Source of the DNA: Multifurca ochricompacta
Lineage: Eukaryota; Basidiomycota; Agaricomycetes; Russulales; Russulaceae
Reading direction: 5' to 3'
NCBI GenBank assembly: GCA_022496185.1
Contig: WTXG01000166.1
Span: 1 to 64,000, forward strand
DNA length: 64,000 nt
Below the pieces are notes generated by a model. That model did not search any database. It saw only the letters and a program-made list of their open reading frames with translations, and was not told the DNA's origin. Of the stretch, positions 1-10,861 are shown piece after piece (the stretch's first letter is position 1; each line of letters begins with the position of its first letter). Position numbers and translations under genes: made by a program.

Positions 1-54
1 AACCCTACCCTAAACCAATACCCTAAACCAATACCCTAAACCAATACCCTAAAC
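1..54. repeat. Telomere-like 13-bp tandem array
   Basis: The unit CCCTAAACCAATA is repeated about 3.6 times from base 8, after AACCCTA. The CCCTAA core matches the C-rich strand of fungal telomeres, but the 13-bp period is not canonical. The array begins at the window edge, so it may be a degenerate chromosome end or an internal telomeric remnant. Confidence 0.7.
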
Positions 55-996
55 AAGGTAGTCACTGACGCTGAGTAAAATTCACATCACGTGATTAGCA
101 GTCACATGATGTCACGTGACCGTGGTTATTTTGGGGATGAATAATCTCAAGTCACATGACCGTGAGACCCAAAGTCACATGATAACTTTGGTCTAGATTT
201 TCATGACGTCACTTCACAAGTCACGTGATCGAACTTTCTCTCTGCTAAGGAAATCCGCTTCGGCCGATCTCCCGGGCGCTTAGATAAGGGAAATCACATG
301 TCTTGCTGACTGATTGCTTATCAAGATTAAAGTTTGATGATCTCGGATCTTATCTGATAAATTCCCACTCCATGACAAGTGCGTGAATTGTGCCTTGAGA
401 CGTGCTTCTTGCTTCTGTTCTAGAAGCATGTGCTTCTCGCCCCATATAGGTTTATTGGTATGTGTTCTTCATTAATGGGTCCACCATGTATACAAGGATA
501 TTGATTAGACTTCATAAAACTTGGATAAAATTGATGGTGCTGTAGTGTCTTCCATCAAGAAGCCTACTTGACATGGGAATTCGGGGAAATGGATAATCCA
601 TGGGATTTTCCCTGACTCGGGGATTACTCGGGAACCTAGCCAGTTACCGGGTCCGGCTTTTGATGTGGGGCTACTGCCCCACATGGGCGCTCCGGCGCCC
701 CCTGACCCGGGCCGACCGGCCCGGAACCCGATTTTCCCACGACCCACCTCGTGCTCCGCACTTCTTTCAGGCACGACCCACTTCGAACTCCGCTTGAATT
801 TGAAATTCCTTATCGGCCAATAGCAAAAATGCCTCAAGGAAAAAATAGGTTCAAACTCAGTTTCAAACTCAGATGCTGAAGAGCATATAAGCGAAACTTC
901 TGGGACGGTGGTGGATTCCTCATCACCCCAAGTACACCTGGGTTTTCTTCTTTTTTGCTTGATCACACCTGATCCTGTAGTTTTTTTATACTCCCT
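55..996. other. Subtelomere-like sequence with TCACRTGA cluster, no gene
   Basis: No convincing coding sequence. Six octamers TCAC(A/G)TGA lie at 87, 102, 112, 152, 175 and 221. A GC-rich stretch with short palindromes occupies about 610-790, and a TATA-like CATATAAG lies near 885. The octamers recur in the solo LTR at 4307-5212, so this may be an old LTR of a related family. I could not define its ends. Confidence 0.4.
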
Positions 997-1029
997 CCCT
1001 AAACCCTAAACTCTAAACTCTAAACTCTA
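997..1029. repeat. Interstitial telomere-like repeat, 7-bp period
   Basis: Two CCCTAAA units are followed by three CTCTAAA-type units. The 7-base period resembles plant-type telomere repeats or decayed CCCTAA arrays. The array ends 21 bases before the TSD of the adjacent solo LTR. Confidence 0.6.
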
Positions 1030-1055
1030 CCAGCAGGTCACTAAACCTGGCTTAC

Positions 1056-1635
1056 TGTTACAAACAGGGCCTAGCAGCCCTATTTTCTTCACTCTCCCCA
1101 ACCAGGACCCCACTTGTCCACCAACCCTTCATTTCCTCATTATGTCTCCCTCCTGGGACCCCTCACATGCATTGCTTCCATACCCATGACTGTTGTTTGG
1201 ACTTGTGTACATACCATTTACTTATGATTGTCTTTCTTATCTTCTTATCTTTACGACCAGACATTTACTTAATCCCCTATCAGAAGCCAGGCTTTACGCC
1301 ATCCGCTTTCGTATCTTTGGGCCCACATGACTCCGATATCCTTATCTATAGATGCCCATCCATTTACGTATATAAGTCTGTCTTAGCTATGCTGTAGACC
1401 TTAGACTCAACTTATTCAATACATCGGTGTTTGTCTTTTGGACTTCCCCTTGCTATCTCTGACTTGTCCATCTCAGTGCTTTCGGCACTTCCCGCTCAAC
1501 ATTGTCTTAGGGAACAGCCCCTTTGACTTTGACTCGTCCCCTTGTACTCCAAGAGGTCCTATTGACCTCTTATCTGAAACCCTTGACCAATGCTGTCGCA
1601 CAAGTCGTGTGGAACATCCCACACCAGACATAACA
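1056..1635 (+). mobile_element. Solo LTR related to the 1655-10032 chromovirus
   Basis: The 580-bp sequence begins TGTTAC and ends TAACA. It is flanked by perfect 5-bp target duplications CTTAC (1051-1055 and 1636-1640). It aligns, diverged, with the reverse complement of the chromovirus LTR, so it lies in the opposite orientation. TATATAAG at 1369-1376 is followed 34 bases later by AGACTCAACTT (1403-1413), the same promoter/R-start arrangement as in the full element. No internal region remains, so it is a solo LTR from LTR-LTR recombination. Confidence 0.88.
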
Positions 1636-1654
1636 CTTACAGATCGAGCCAAGC

Positions 1655-2231
1655 TGTTACACCTGGTGCGGGACATTCCACACGACTTATGTGACAGCGC
1701 GATACGGAGATTCAGATAAGGGACCAATTAGATCCCTTGGAGTAAAGCGTGATGAGTCAAAGTCAAAGAGGCTGCACTCTAAGACAACAGTAAGTGGAAA
1801 GTGCCAAAAGCACTGAGACAAGCGAGTTTCAAGGAGACAAGGGAAGTCCAGAAGACAAGCACCGATGTATTCAATAAGTCGAGTCTGAGCTCTACAGTGT
1901 AACTATAGCCGACTTATATACATAAAGGGGTAAGCGCCTATCGATAAGAATCACGGAGTCAAGTGGACCCAAATATCCAGAAGCGGAGGGCGTAAAGCCT
2001 GGCTTCTACTGATAGGGAATTAAGTAAATGTCCGGTCATATGATAAGGAGATAAGCGATAAGAAAAGATAACAGTAGGTAAACATAAACAAACAGACAAG
2101 TCACAGGGATGGGCGAAGAGCACGTGCTGGGTCCCATGATGGAGACGTGATCTGGTAGTGAAGTGTGGGCGGTAGGGAAGGGTCATCATTAGGTAAGAAA
2201 AAGAACACAGGGAGGGACAGGGTTCATAACA
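1655..2231 (-). repeat. 3' LTR of the chromovirus
   Basis: This LTR is 577 bp and equal in length to the copy at 9456-10032. It keeps AGACTCGACTT on the minus strand (plus positions 1876-1886), an exact complement of the primer site at 9443-9453. Confidence 0.95.
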
Positions 2232-2245
2232 TCACCCCCTCTTCT
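2232..2245 (-). promoter_or_regulatory. Polypurine tract of the chromovirus
   Basis: On the minus strand AGAAGAGGGGGTGA directly abuts the 3' LTR. This is the expected position and composition for the plus-strand DNA primer. Confidence 0.8.
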
Positions 2246-2262
2246 GGTTCTAGCGGCCCCAG

Positions 2263-3495
2263 CTAGAAACGACTCGTACTGTCATCATCTTGTACCAACT
2301 CCAAGTAGTCATCAGCTACATTACGGTCATCTGTGCTGTATGACTCCAGCTCCTGCGGGCATGCGTGGGTATGAAGAAACCCATATGGGCCGCGCTGACC
2401 ACATGCGCAGCACAAGTCATAAACGGGGCAGTCGATTTCTTTATGCCCAGCATTGTGACGAAGGCACTTGCCACACCAGCCCGATGGGTTGTTGATCGTC
2501 GGGGCCACCCCTACGTGTTGGAAAATGCAGTGTTGACTCCAATGAAGATTGCTTCAGCAGTGTCAACACCACTTGCGGTTGAGAGGGCAGTTCCAGCTGA
2601 TGTGATACTTGCTATCACATCGCCAACAGGTCTCCCCACATGGGTTCTCATGCAAGCGTGGCATCTCAAGCCGATTCGGCAGCAAGGTTGGGGCGGCCCC
2701 TAGTGTTCGAGGAGGGAGAGGTCATGCATAGGTGTCGGCGTACCTTTCAGCGATTGTCTGATACGCATCTCCCGCCTCTAACCTCTTTCTGACCTCGACA
2801 ATCTCCTGTTCCAACTGGAACATTCCATTCGTCAACCTCGCCATCATTTTTGCATGCTCCCTGTACTGCTGGTTCAGCATCCTCCGCAGGGTGATGTTCT
2901 TCCGCAGCCTCATGACTTCTGCCTTGAGGCGCGGGAGCCTCATATCATTCAATACTTCGTCGATCGCGAAGACACGACAGTCCTCCGCGGCAAGATGGCC
3001 CAACTGCTCATCAGTCAGCATATGGTGAAGTCGGCCTGTGTACCTTTCTTCCAGATAAACGGGAGCCCTGTAAACTGGCCCATCCTTTCTCATGCACCCC
3101 GCCATGTCCATTCCTCCATTGGTGTAATAGATATACTTCGCAATGGCCTTGGAACCATTGGCCATAGTGATCTCCAGCAGGAAATACATCGACGAGTTGG
3201 GGTTGTTGGGGATGAAGGGAAACTCGGGGGCTTCGTCGTCGATTTCCCCGTTGAGTAAGTCGTTGGGGTGGGGCTCTTCACAGTGGGTGAAATCATCGTT
3301 CGGGTTTGGGGATTGGTTCTTGACACGGGCTTCTGCAGCTTCATAGTCGATAGGGGAGGAGGGATGGGTGGATGGATGAGTGGACGGGAAATTTTCGACG
3401 ACAGTCATTGGGGAAGTGAAAGTGTCGATGGCGGCAGAGGCAGCGATGAAAGACATGATGGATTGTTCTGTGGTAGTAGTTTGCTGGGGTAGCAT
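2263..3495 (-). pseudogene. Third ORF of the chromovirus, zinc-knuckle array protein
   Basis: One reading frame of about 411 codons runs from ATG at 3495 to TAG at 2263-2265. It is broken only by three TGA codons (2722-2724, 2563-2565, 2554-2556). It starts 37 bases after the pol TAA stop. The N-terminal half is Ser/Thr/Pro-rich then acidic; the middle is a Leu/Arg-rich likely coiled coil (about residues 185-250). The C-terminal third has at least two CX2CX4HX4C knuckles, one CX2CX6HX4C knuckle and a further Cys/His cluster. I do not recognise a named family. A role in RNA binding or packaging is only inference. Confidence 0.75.
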
Positions 3496-3531
3496 ATACT
3501 GGGGGATTTGGGAGAGTCTGGGGCGGTTCTT

Positions 3532-6500
3532 TTAACTGTTTTTGGGTGCTTCTGGGTGTCGGGTATGGAACTCCATGATAAGGACTGGGGCGAAGATATC
3601 TCCGGCTGGTTCCCACGAGTTGTCAGAAGCTGGGAATCCTTTCCACTTAACTAGGTAGTACAGCTTGCGCCCTCGGCCTTGTCGCTTTGAGTCTAGAATG
3701 CATTCTACTTCCCACTCCTCTTCCCCATTGATAAGGTCTGGCGGGGGTCTCAAGAAGTTTTTCCCATGCAGGGATGTTTCTTTGTAAGGCGTGAGTAGTC
3801 TAGCATGGAAGACCGGGTGAATGCGCCATGCAGGGGGGAGTTCGAGTTCATATGACACATCCGACAGCTTCCTTGTTATCTTAAAGGGTCCATGATGTTG
3901 GGGCGCTAATTTAGCTGTTGGGTGTGACGTGTGAATGTTCTTCCCTTCCAACCATACCAGGTCATTGGTTCAATAAGGTGTGAACTTTGTGGGTTTCTCT
4001 GCCAGGGTCCTTTGCACCTTCAACAGGTTTTCATTGGCCAATTTCCTAATCTCTTCCCATTGGTTGATACACTGCATGGCTGAAGGAACGTTCATGGGCT
4101 TTCCCATCCATGTGGCTTGGGGCGTCCATCCCATGATAAGTGAAAATGGGGAGTGTTTCGTGGTACCATTGGGCCATGAGTTATGTGCAAATTCTGCTGT
4201 TGCAAGCCAATCAGCCCAGTCGTCCTGTCATCCATTGCACCAGAACCGCAGATACTGCTCGAGCCACTGATTTGTTCTTTCCAATTGTCCATCTGTCTGT
4301 GGGTGGTGTAATGGGTGATGCTTCATGTACACTTAGAAACGAGAAGGGCAAAGAAAAGGTGACCTAAGTCGTTGGGCGTACCGCGGAGGCAAACGTCACG
4401 CGTTAAGTAATGACGGGGACCTGTGTCACCCACTGTGGTTTTGCAACCACGATGACGGCGTCTAAAACCCGAAGAAACTGCAGCCCCAAGAGGACAAGAT
4501 CCAAGGGGTCGAGTCACACAGGGAGGCAGTATATCATTAGCACTATGTATCGAACTCGTGTAGACAGTTACTCACCTGCAGCCCCAAGAGGACAAGATGG
4601 GGGGCTACAGGCTGTTACAGAGGGTCTTATATACATTTCTCAGTGTAACGAGGTAAGCGATGAGTGTAAGCAAGAATCAGCAAGTATCAGTCAGCTGTAT
4701 TGCTGACTGAGCCTTATCTTTGTGATTCATAAGCTGCTTTACTCTGCTGACTGATCATGCTCCACAGTGTGATGTCATAGTGACGTCACTGTGGAGTAGA
4801 TAACTGATATGTAGTCTAGCCCTTAGGTCTGGAACATGTCTATCTACTGATACATGTGATTCTGTGCTAAAATTGGCCATGGCCCAACCTGGGCCCTTAT
4901 CTAGAGCTCCACTTACCTAGAACCTTCTAGGCTGGACTCCTCTTATCTTGATAACAGCTCCACTTGGTCTAGAACCGTCTGGACTGTGGGGCCTTGCCTA
5001 TTGTGGTAAACACAATAGAGAATCGACTTGTTATTGTTGAGTGGCTCTTGTGCTGACTAAGCAGCATGTGACTATTACATGTGACTCGGTCACATGATCC
5101 ATGTCACGACTACATTCCCATGATCACGTGTTGAGACTGCTGGGTAATCTTCCCACAGTCATGTGATCCAAAAGGGAGAAAAGAAAAGGAAAAATAAAGT
5201 AGAGCCGTGACAGGTGGTACGCTGTGGAGATGTTTTGAGCAATGTCCAGTGTTTTGCAGAGCGCCCTGGCAAATGCAGATGTGAAGTGTGGGTCGCGGTC
5301 TGAGATGATTTTTTCAGGGAGTCCATAGTGTCTGTAGACATGGTCCAGGTAAAGTTTGGCCACTCCCTCTGCTGTAATGGACTCATTGCAGGGTATGAAT
5401 AGTGCCACTTTCGAACAGTCATGGTCAGTGATGGTTAGGATTGAGTCGAACCCTCTGGAAGTGGGGAGTTTGACGATGAAGTCCATGGCGATAGTCTGGA
5501 ATGGTTGTGAAGCCATTGGTGTGATTGGGAATGGTGCTGGTGGGTGTGGGTGCATATTCACTTTGTTGGCCTGGCAATCTGCGCATCCCTTCACGTATTC
5601 CTCCACATCCTTCTTCATGTTCAGCCACCAGTAATCTCGTCTGGCAAGGGCATAGGTGTTGGCAATGCCTGGGTGTCCTGCAGAGGGGAGGTCATGGTGA
5701 AAATGAATCACCCCCCTCTTAATGTTGTCGCCACCGGTGACAACAAGTCGATCCCCGTCCTTCCACCACAAGCCATTGATTTTCTTCAGGTTATGTGCAT
5801 CGGCCCATGCTTCACATAATTGCTGATTCATATTCTGCAACACTTGGGCCCATAGATCCATGTCGTGAAGACTAACAACAGCCATCCTTGTAAAAACTTC
5901 TTCAGGGAGTACCGTCACATCATTGTTGTCCTCCATGCCATTATTCAGATCAGGTCGTCATGAGAGGGCATCGGCGCAAGCGTTATGACTTCCAGCAATG
6001 TGCTTCAGTTCGAAGTTGTATTCTTCAAGTTCCAGGACCTCACGAGCAACCTGTCAGCTTATTTTATGGGGTTCCTTCCAATAGAGCAAGTTGGAATGAT
6101 CAGTATGAATAATGGTCTTGTGGGGGGTCCCTGCTAAGTATGGTCGCCAATGTTGTAGCGCTTTTACTATGGCCAGTAACTCTCTATCCCAAATGTCATA
6201 ATTCCGTTCTGCTGGCGAAAATGTCTCTGAATAAAAGGCCACAGGATGAAGAAGTCCCACTGCATCTCGTTGATTCAGTACGGCACCATTTGCAAAGTGG
6301 GATGCATCAACTTCAAGTTCGAAGGGTTTCTGCAGATCTGGTTGTAAGAGGACCAGTTCTGAGCCAATGATGTCACAAATTTGTTCGAAGGCTGTTTGAT
6401 GTTCCTCTGTCCAATGCCAAGGAACGTCTTTCTTCAGTAGTCCATTCAGCGGTTGAGCGATCCCTGAAAATCCTTGGACGAAACGTCGATAGAAATTACA

Positions 6501-8000
6501 GAAACCAATGAAGGACCGCACATCCTTGACACATATGGGCACGGGCCATTCCCGGATTCCTTGCACTTTTACAGGGTCCATCCAGACCTGTCCTCCCTCC
6601 AAGATGACTCCTAGATACTCTACACTCAATTGTTCGAATGAGCACTTGGCAGGTTTAAGGTACAGATCGTGTTCGTGCAGGATGTCTAGCACCTGATGTA
6701 CTCGCTCCTGATGATGGGTTAGATCGTCTGTGGTGGCAACCAGTATGTCATCCATATAAACCACTACTTCGCCGGTAAGGATGAGATCATGGAAAATGTG
6801 GTTCATCATCGATTGGAAGGTAGCAGGCAAGTTGGTAAGGCCAAAGAACATAACATTTGGTTCAAAAAGTCCCTGATTGGTCTTAAAAGCCGCTTTACAC
6901 TGGTCCCCTTCTTTGATCCGAATGTTGTTGTAACCCCAACAGACGTCCATTTTGGAGAATAAGGATTTATCCCTCATGGTGTCGATGAGTTCTGAGATAA
7001 GTGGCAAGGGGTAGGCATTCTTTACGGTGTGGGCATTTATCCGTCGGTAATCCTGAACAGGTCGAAGCTTGCCATCTTTCTTCTTAATGAAGAAGAATGG
7101 CGACACGTATGGTGATTTCGATGGACGAATGTATCCCTTTGCAAGGTGTTCCTCAAGGAATGCCATAAGTGCGGTCTGTTCTGCTTGTGACAGCGGGTAG
7201 ATTTTACAATCGATTGCTGACAGGGTATTGGGTATGAAGTCGATGGCATGGTCCCAAGGCCACGGGGGTGGAAAGCGTTGGGACTCTTCCTCGGAGAAGA
7301 CCTTCCAATGTTGATGATATTCCTTTGGTACTACCTCCTTGAACGTTTTCTCCATATGCCCCTCAACTGCCTTCTGCGTGAGTTCCGCTGCCTTGGTAGT
7401 GAAACAACAGCCTGGATCTTCACTTCCTTCCTCCGCTCTACACGCTGCCGAATGTCGCACCACATAGTCATACCCTATTGATGTGATGAGAACGGGGTAG
7501 AATTCTTTGTCCATGGTCGCATCACTCCAATTGATCCTTGGTTCGAAGGCGGCAAGCCAAGGGTATCCCAAAACTAAGTATTCATCGCCCAAGTTGGTGA
7601 CTAGAAAGTGGATGACCTTCATTTTCTCCCCTACTTGGACATTGAGATCAGTGTAATGTGTGATTTTTCCTGCTCGATTGGCAGTTCCATCAATATTCCA
7701 GATATTTTTCTCTTGGGGGAGTGCCAGCATTCCTAGTCCCATGGCCTTAGCCATTTGTGGGCTGATGAAGTTATCTGTGGCTCCTGAGTCTATCAGGATG
7801 TCACGGTCGGCTGTCCTCTGTGTTGTTTCAAAATGTACTGGTATTTTCAAAGACTTGAAACGACTAGTATACACAGAGGTTACATGTAGTGCTCTTGCCC
7901 AGGCCGACGGGTTTGAGCCAATCAAAAATCCTTCTTTGCAAATGCCTTTTCTACCAGAATGGCTCGTACTTCTTCGCTTTCCTTCATCATATTTGCCCAT
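3532..8000 (-). pseudogene. Chromovirus Pol: PR-RT-RNase H-integrase-chromodomain, broken
   Basis: An intact 648-codon segment (8000 to 6054) holds the protease motif DSGATDNFI, RT with YMDDILVA and RNase H with EVDASHFANGA. Integrase continues in the same frame from 5936 with an HHCC zinc region (GCADCQ) and the MDF catalytic start. A solo LTR (4307-5212) interrupts it at the TAYH/PQTDGQ junction. After that insertion the original frame resumes and reaches GDLVWL-like sequence, then a chromodomain (YLVKWKGF near residue 100 of the last ORF) and a TAA stop at 3532. Four TGA codons (6054, 5958, 4228, 3970) break it. Pol is in the -1 frame relative to Gag; a short T run just before the Gag stop (about 7923-7927) could allow slippage. 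Confidence 0.92.
4307..5212 (-). mobile_element. Nested solo LTR inside integrase
   Basis: The 906-bp insertion begins TGTAATGG and ends CCGTGACA on the plus strand. It is bounded by a perfect 5-bp duplication GGTGG (4302-4306 and 5213-5217). Removing it with one TSD copy rejoins the integrase frame. A TATATAAG on the minus strand (4627-4634) sets the likely orientation. TCACRTGA-type octamers cluster near its 5' end (about 5090-5166). No coding sequence is present, so a full element inserted and was later lost by LTR-LTR recombination. Confidence 0.9.
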
Positions 8001-9436
8001 ATTTCCTGCGCTTTTTCTTCTTTTGTCGGTGTCTTCTTGTTGATGGTCGGTGGATTATTGTGGATTGGTGTAACAGTTGCTTCTGCCGCTCGTACTCCTT
8101 TCTTTGGGCATTCCCTGGACATGTGCCCTTGTGCCTTGCAGTGAAAGCATCTCCCTTCTTTCATCAGCATCTGTCTTTCGTCTTCAGTGAGTGCAACCCG
8201 GGCTCTGGTTCTGTCAGCAGAGGTATCCATGGTGTTTGGATCCCTCTGACTGGTATGCGCGGGTTTGACTCTGAAGGCAGCTTTCCACTGGTCATGGGTC
8301 TTTCCTTTCTTCGTATCAACCCCAAAACATGTCTGGAAGTCTAAGTAATCTTGTTGCTGTCGGCGAGCAGCATCAACCCATGTATCCCAGTCGTTGGGAT
8401 GGTGAAACTGGATAATGTTCTTCACCAATGGGTTGGGCAGCCCCTGGGAGAAGAGATCCAGCATGGCCTCTTCATTGGTGTCATAGCCGGCTCTGTTGGC
8501 CAGGCTCCTGAACTTTGCTACATAAGCATCAAGTTCTCCCTTTTCCATCCTAAGGGACTTGAGCTCTCGAGCAGCCTTCTGCTTGGCCTGCCCATCTGTA
8601 AATGCATCTTGAAATTTCTGGGCAATGGTTTCCCAAAGCCCCTCACTAGTGGTGCGACGGCCACTCTCGATTTGTTCATTCAGCCATTCCAACTGTTCCA
8701 TGGTCCAATCGTCTACAGCCTCCCCTTGGATCAGAGAGAGGAAGAGGTTTGCGTGTTGGAAGGGATTAATAATCTGGGGGATGTCATGGTTGAAGTTCTT
8801 AAAGGTCATGAACTCCGGCATGAATTTCTTGCTTTGCGACCGATCCCTGGTGAACATTTGGGGCAATACACCTGACAGCTGTCCTGATGGTGGGGGAATG
8901 TTAGGTGGTAACATGGCTGGTGGGGGCGGAGGGGGAGGTGCTGGGTCTGGGAGCTGTGCGGCAATAGTAGACATGGTTTGATAAAATGGGGTGATGGTGT
9001 CAGTGGACTGTATAGAGATCTGGGGAGTTGTCAAAGCAGGGGCTCTGGACATGACAACTGCGGGTGCAACTGGGGTTGTAGTCGACGCTAATACCAGTGC
9101 TTCTTCACTATGTTCTTCTACGTACTCTTCTGGCTCAGAGTCCATAACGATGGCCAGGGGATTCTCCCTCCACAGTCCCAATCCAAATTCAGGAGGAGCG
9201 GGTCCTGTAGTAACCCAAGAGTGTCAGCTGTCCAAGTATCGGATGCGGTACCAAACTCTTTTCTCGTCGTCGTATTCTACCGGTTGGTATCTTCCGTCGT
9301 GATAGACGTAGTATCCAAACTCGGACTCAAAATCTTTCCAGGTGGCAGAGCCAAGTACTTGTTGTGAAAGGTCAGGCTCGTCCCTTCGTTTGATGGGTTC
9401 TTCTTTAAAGAGGGTCTGACTGCGGCTGGAAGCCAT
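7922..9436 (-). pseudogene. Chromovirus Gag, one TGA
   Basis: One frame runs from ATG at 9436, 20 bases inside the 5' LTR, to the stop at 7922, interrupted only by TGA at 9224-9226. The region after Met 9181 has a Pro-rich stretch, then a Retrotrans_gag-like domain (LFLSLIQGEAVDDW through LKSLRMEKGELDAYV). A single CX2CX4HX4C zinc knuckle lies near the C-terminus (CFHCKAQGHMSREC). Pol overlaps the last ~26 codons in the -1 frame. Confidence 0.9.
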
Positions 9437-9442
9437 GACGAG

Positions 9443-9453
9443 AGACTCGACTT
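9443..9453 (-). promoter_or_regulatory. Self-complementary primer binding site
   Basis: The minus-strand sequence AAGTCGAGTCT lies two bases after the 5' LTR. It does not begin TGG, so it does not match a tRNA CCA end. It is an exact 11-nt complement of AGACTCGACTT in the 3' LTR, at the position expected for the RNA 5' end. The 5' LTR copy (9677-9687) has one C-to-T change. This is the arrangement known from Tf1/sushi self-priming elements. Confidence 0.82.
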
Positions 9454-9455
9454 GA

Positions 9456-10032
9456 TGTTACACCCGGTGCAGGATGTTCCACACGACTTGTGTGACAGTG
9501 CAATATGGAGATTCAGATAAGGGACCAATTAGATCCCTTGGAGTAAAGCGTGATGAGTCAAAGTCAAAGAGGCTGCACTCTAAGACAACGGTAAGCGGAA
9601 AGTGCCAAAAGCACTGAGACAAGCGAGTTTCAGGGAGACAAGGGAAGTCCAGAAGACAAGCACCGATGTATTCAATAAGTTGAGTCTGAGCTCTACAGTG
9701 TAACTATAGCCGACTTATATACGTAAAGGGGTAAGTGCCTATCGATAAGAATCATGGAGTCAAGTGGACCCAAATATCTGGAAGCAGAGGGCGTAAAGCC
9801 TGGCTTCTACTGATAGGGAATTAAGTAAATGTCCGGTTGTACGATAAGGAGATAAGCGATAAGAAAAGATAACAGTAGGTAAACATAAACAAACAGACAA
9901 GTCACGGGGATGGGCGAAGAGCACGTGCTGGGTCCCACGATGGAGACATGATCTGGTAGTGAAGTGTGGGCGGTAGGGAAGGGTCATCGTTAGGTAAGAA
10001 AAAGAACACAGGGAGGGACAGGGTTCATAACA
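9456..10032 (-). repeat. 5' LTR of the chromovirus
   Basis: This 577-bp LTR acts as the promoter of the element. TATATAAG on the minus strand (plus 9714-9721) precedes the putative RNA start at 9687 by 34 bases. The RNA start coincides with the self-priming 11-mer. Confidence 0.95.
9714..9721 (-). promoter_or_regulatory. TATA box of the chromovirus LTR
   Basis: TATATAAG lies 34 bases upstream of AGACTC, the predicted first bases of the genomic RNA. The same spacing (34-35) occurs in the solo LTR at 1056, the old LTR near 11864 and the LTR at 22128-22381. Confidence 0.7.
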
Positions 10033-10037
10033 CAAGC

Positions 10038-10861
10038 ATTGACTGAACCTATAGCCCCAAGCCTTCTGGGCAAGTGGCCTACTAAGACTATGGATGGGAC
10101 AAAAACCCAGCTATAACTATGAATACTATTTACTTAGAGTGCACATGAGGAACTCAAGGTGTTTCACCCGCTTAGGGTCCCTCATCACCTCTTGCAAGAA
10201 TCCCCGGAGGGACTAGCCAGACAGATCAAGGTGGGCACATAAAGCACACCACCTTGTGGACAGTTAAGGGCAAGAGGGAGTAGAAATCGAAGCTCACTGT
10301 GACTGTGATTGGGAAAAAAGAGTCTTGAAGCAGTGAGCTTGAAGAAGTGTTGGACTGATCAAAAATAAGGTTGTCAGTAAAGCATGCCCAGGGCCCATAA
10401 CCTGTCGAACAGGCATGTGTGCAGCATACTGACTGTGGTGTTAGCGGGTTAAGCTAAAGAACAAGTTAGACTTCAGAGGTGAAGAAAACTCTATTACTAT
10501 ACTACTGACCTAAAGAACAAGTTAGCTACAGAGAGCGGTTAGTCAAAGGTATAAGTAGGAAGTAATGTATAAAGGACTTACACTTCAGAGGTGAAGAAAA
10601 CTCTGAAGTGTAGAGGACGAAACAGACACCCTTATATACCCCAAGGGATGGTCTGTGCACACTGGGAATAAGTCCACAGGTGCCAGACAAAGTCCAAACA
10701 ATAAACATGAGGGAGAAAAGCCATTGGCTATACAGAAATCACATGTTACATGGTGCATCAGTCAGCTACTGCAGAATGTGAGAAAGAAAGTAATAATGAT
10801 AATGTAAATAGTCCGGAACTCTGATATCTAATCTTATCCACAAAGTAGCTAATCTAATCAC
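10038..10861. other. Non-coding repeat-rich stretch
   Basis: No supported gene. A 22-mer starting CTTCAGAGGTGAAG occurs at 10471 and again at 10583, and AAAGAACAAGTTA occurs near 10457 and 10512. These are local direct repeats, probably within transposon debris. Confidence 0.4.

Larger units (their letters stand above)
1655..10032 (-). mobile_element. Complete Ty3/Gypsy chromovirus, self-primed type, inactivated
   Basis: The 8,378-bp element has two 577-bp LTRs (1655-2231 and 9456-10032), each with TGTTA...TAACA termini, and a perfect 5-bp TSD CAAGC (1650-1654 and 10033-10037). On the minus strand the order is 5' LTR, self-complementary primer site, Gag, protease-RT-RNase H-integrase-chromodomain, a third zinc-knuckle ORF, polypurine tract and 3' LTR. 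It carries eight in-frame TGA codons and a nested solo LTR in integrase. The LTRs differ at about 25 of 577 positions, all transitions. The domain order and chromodomain place it with fungal chromoviruses. Confidence 0.95.

Noticed and set aside
505..966. 153-codon ORF in the left subtelomeric stretch
   Set aside because: GC-rich low-complexity translation with no domain; likely chance.
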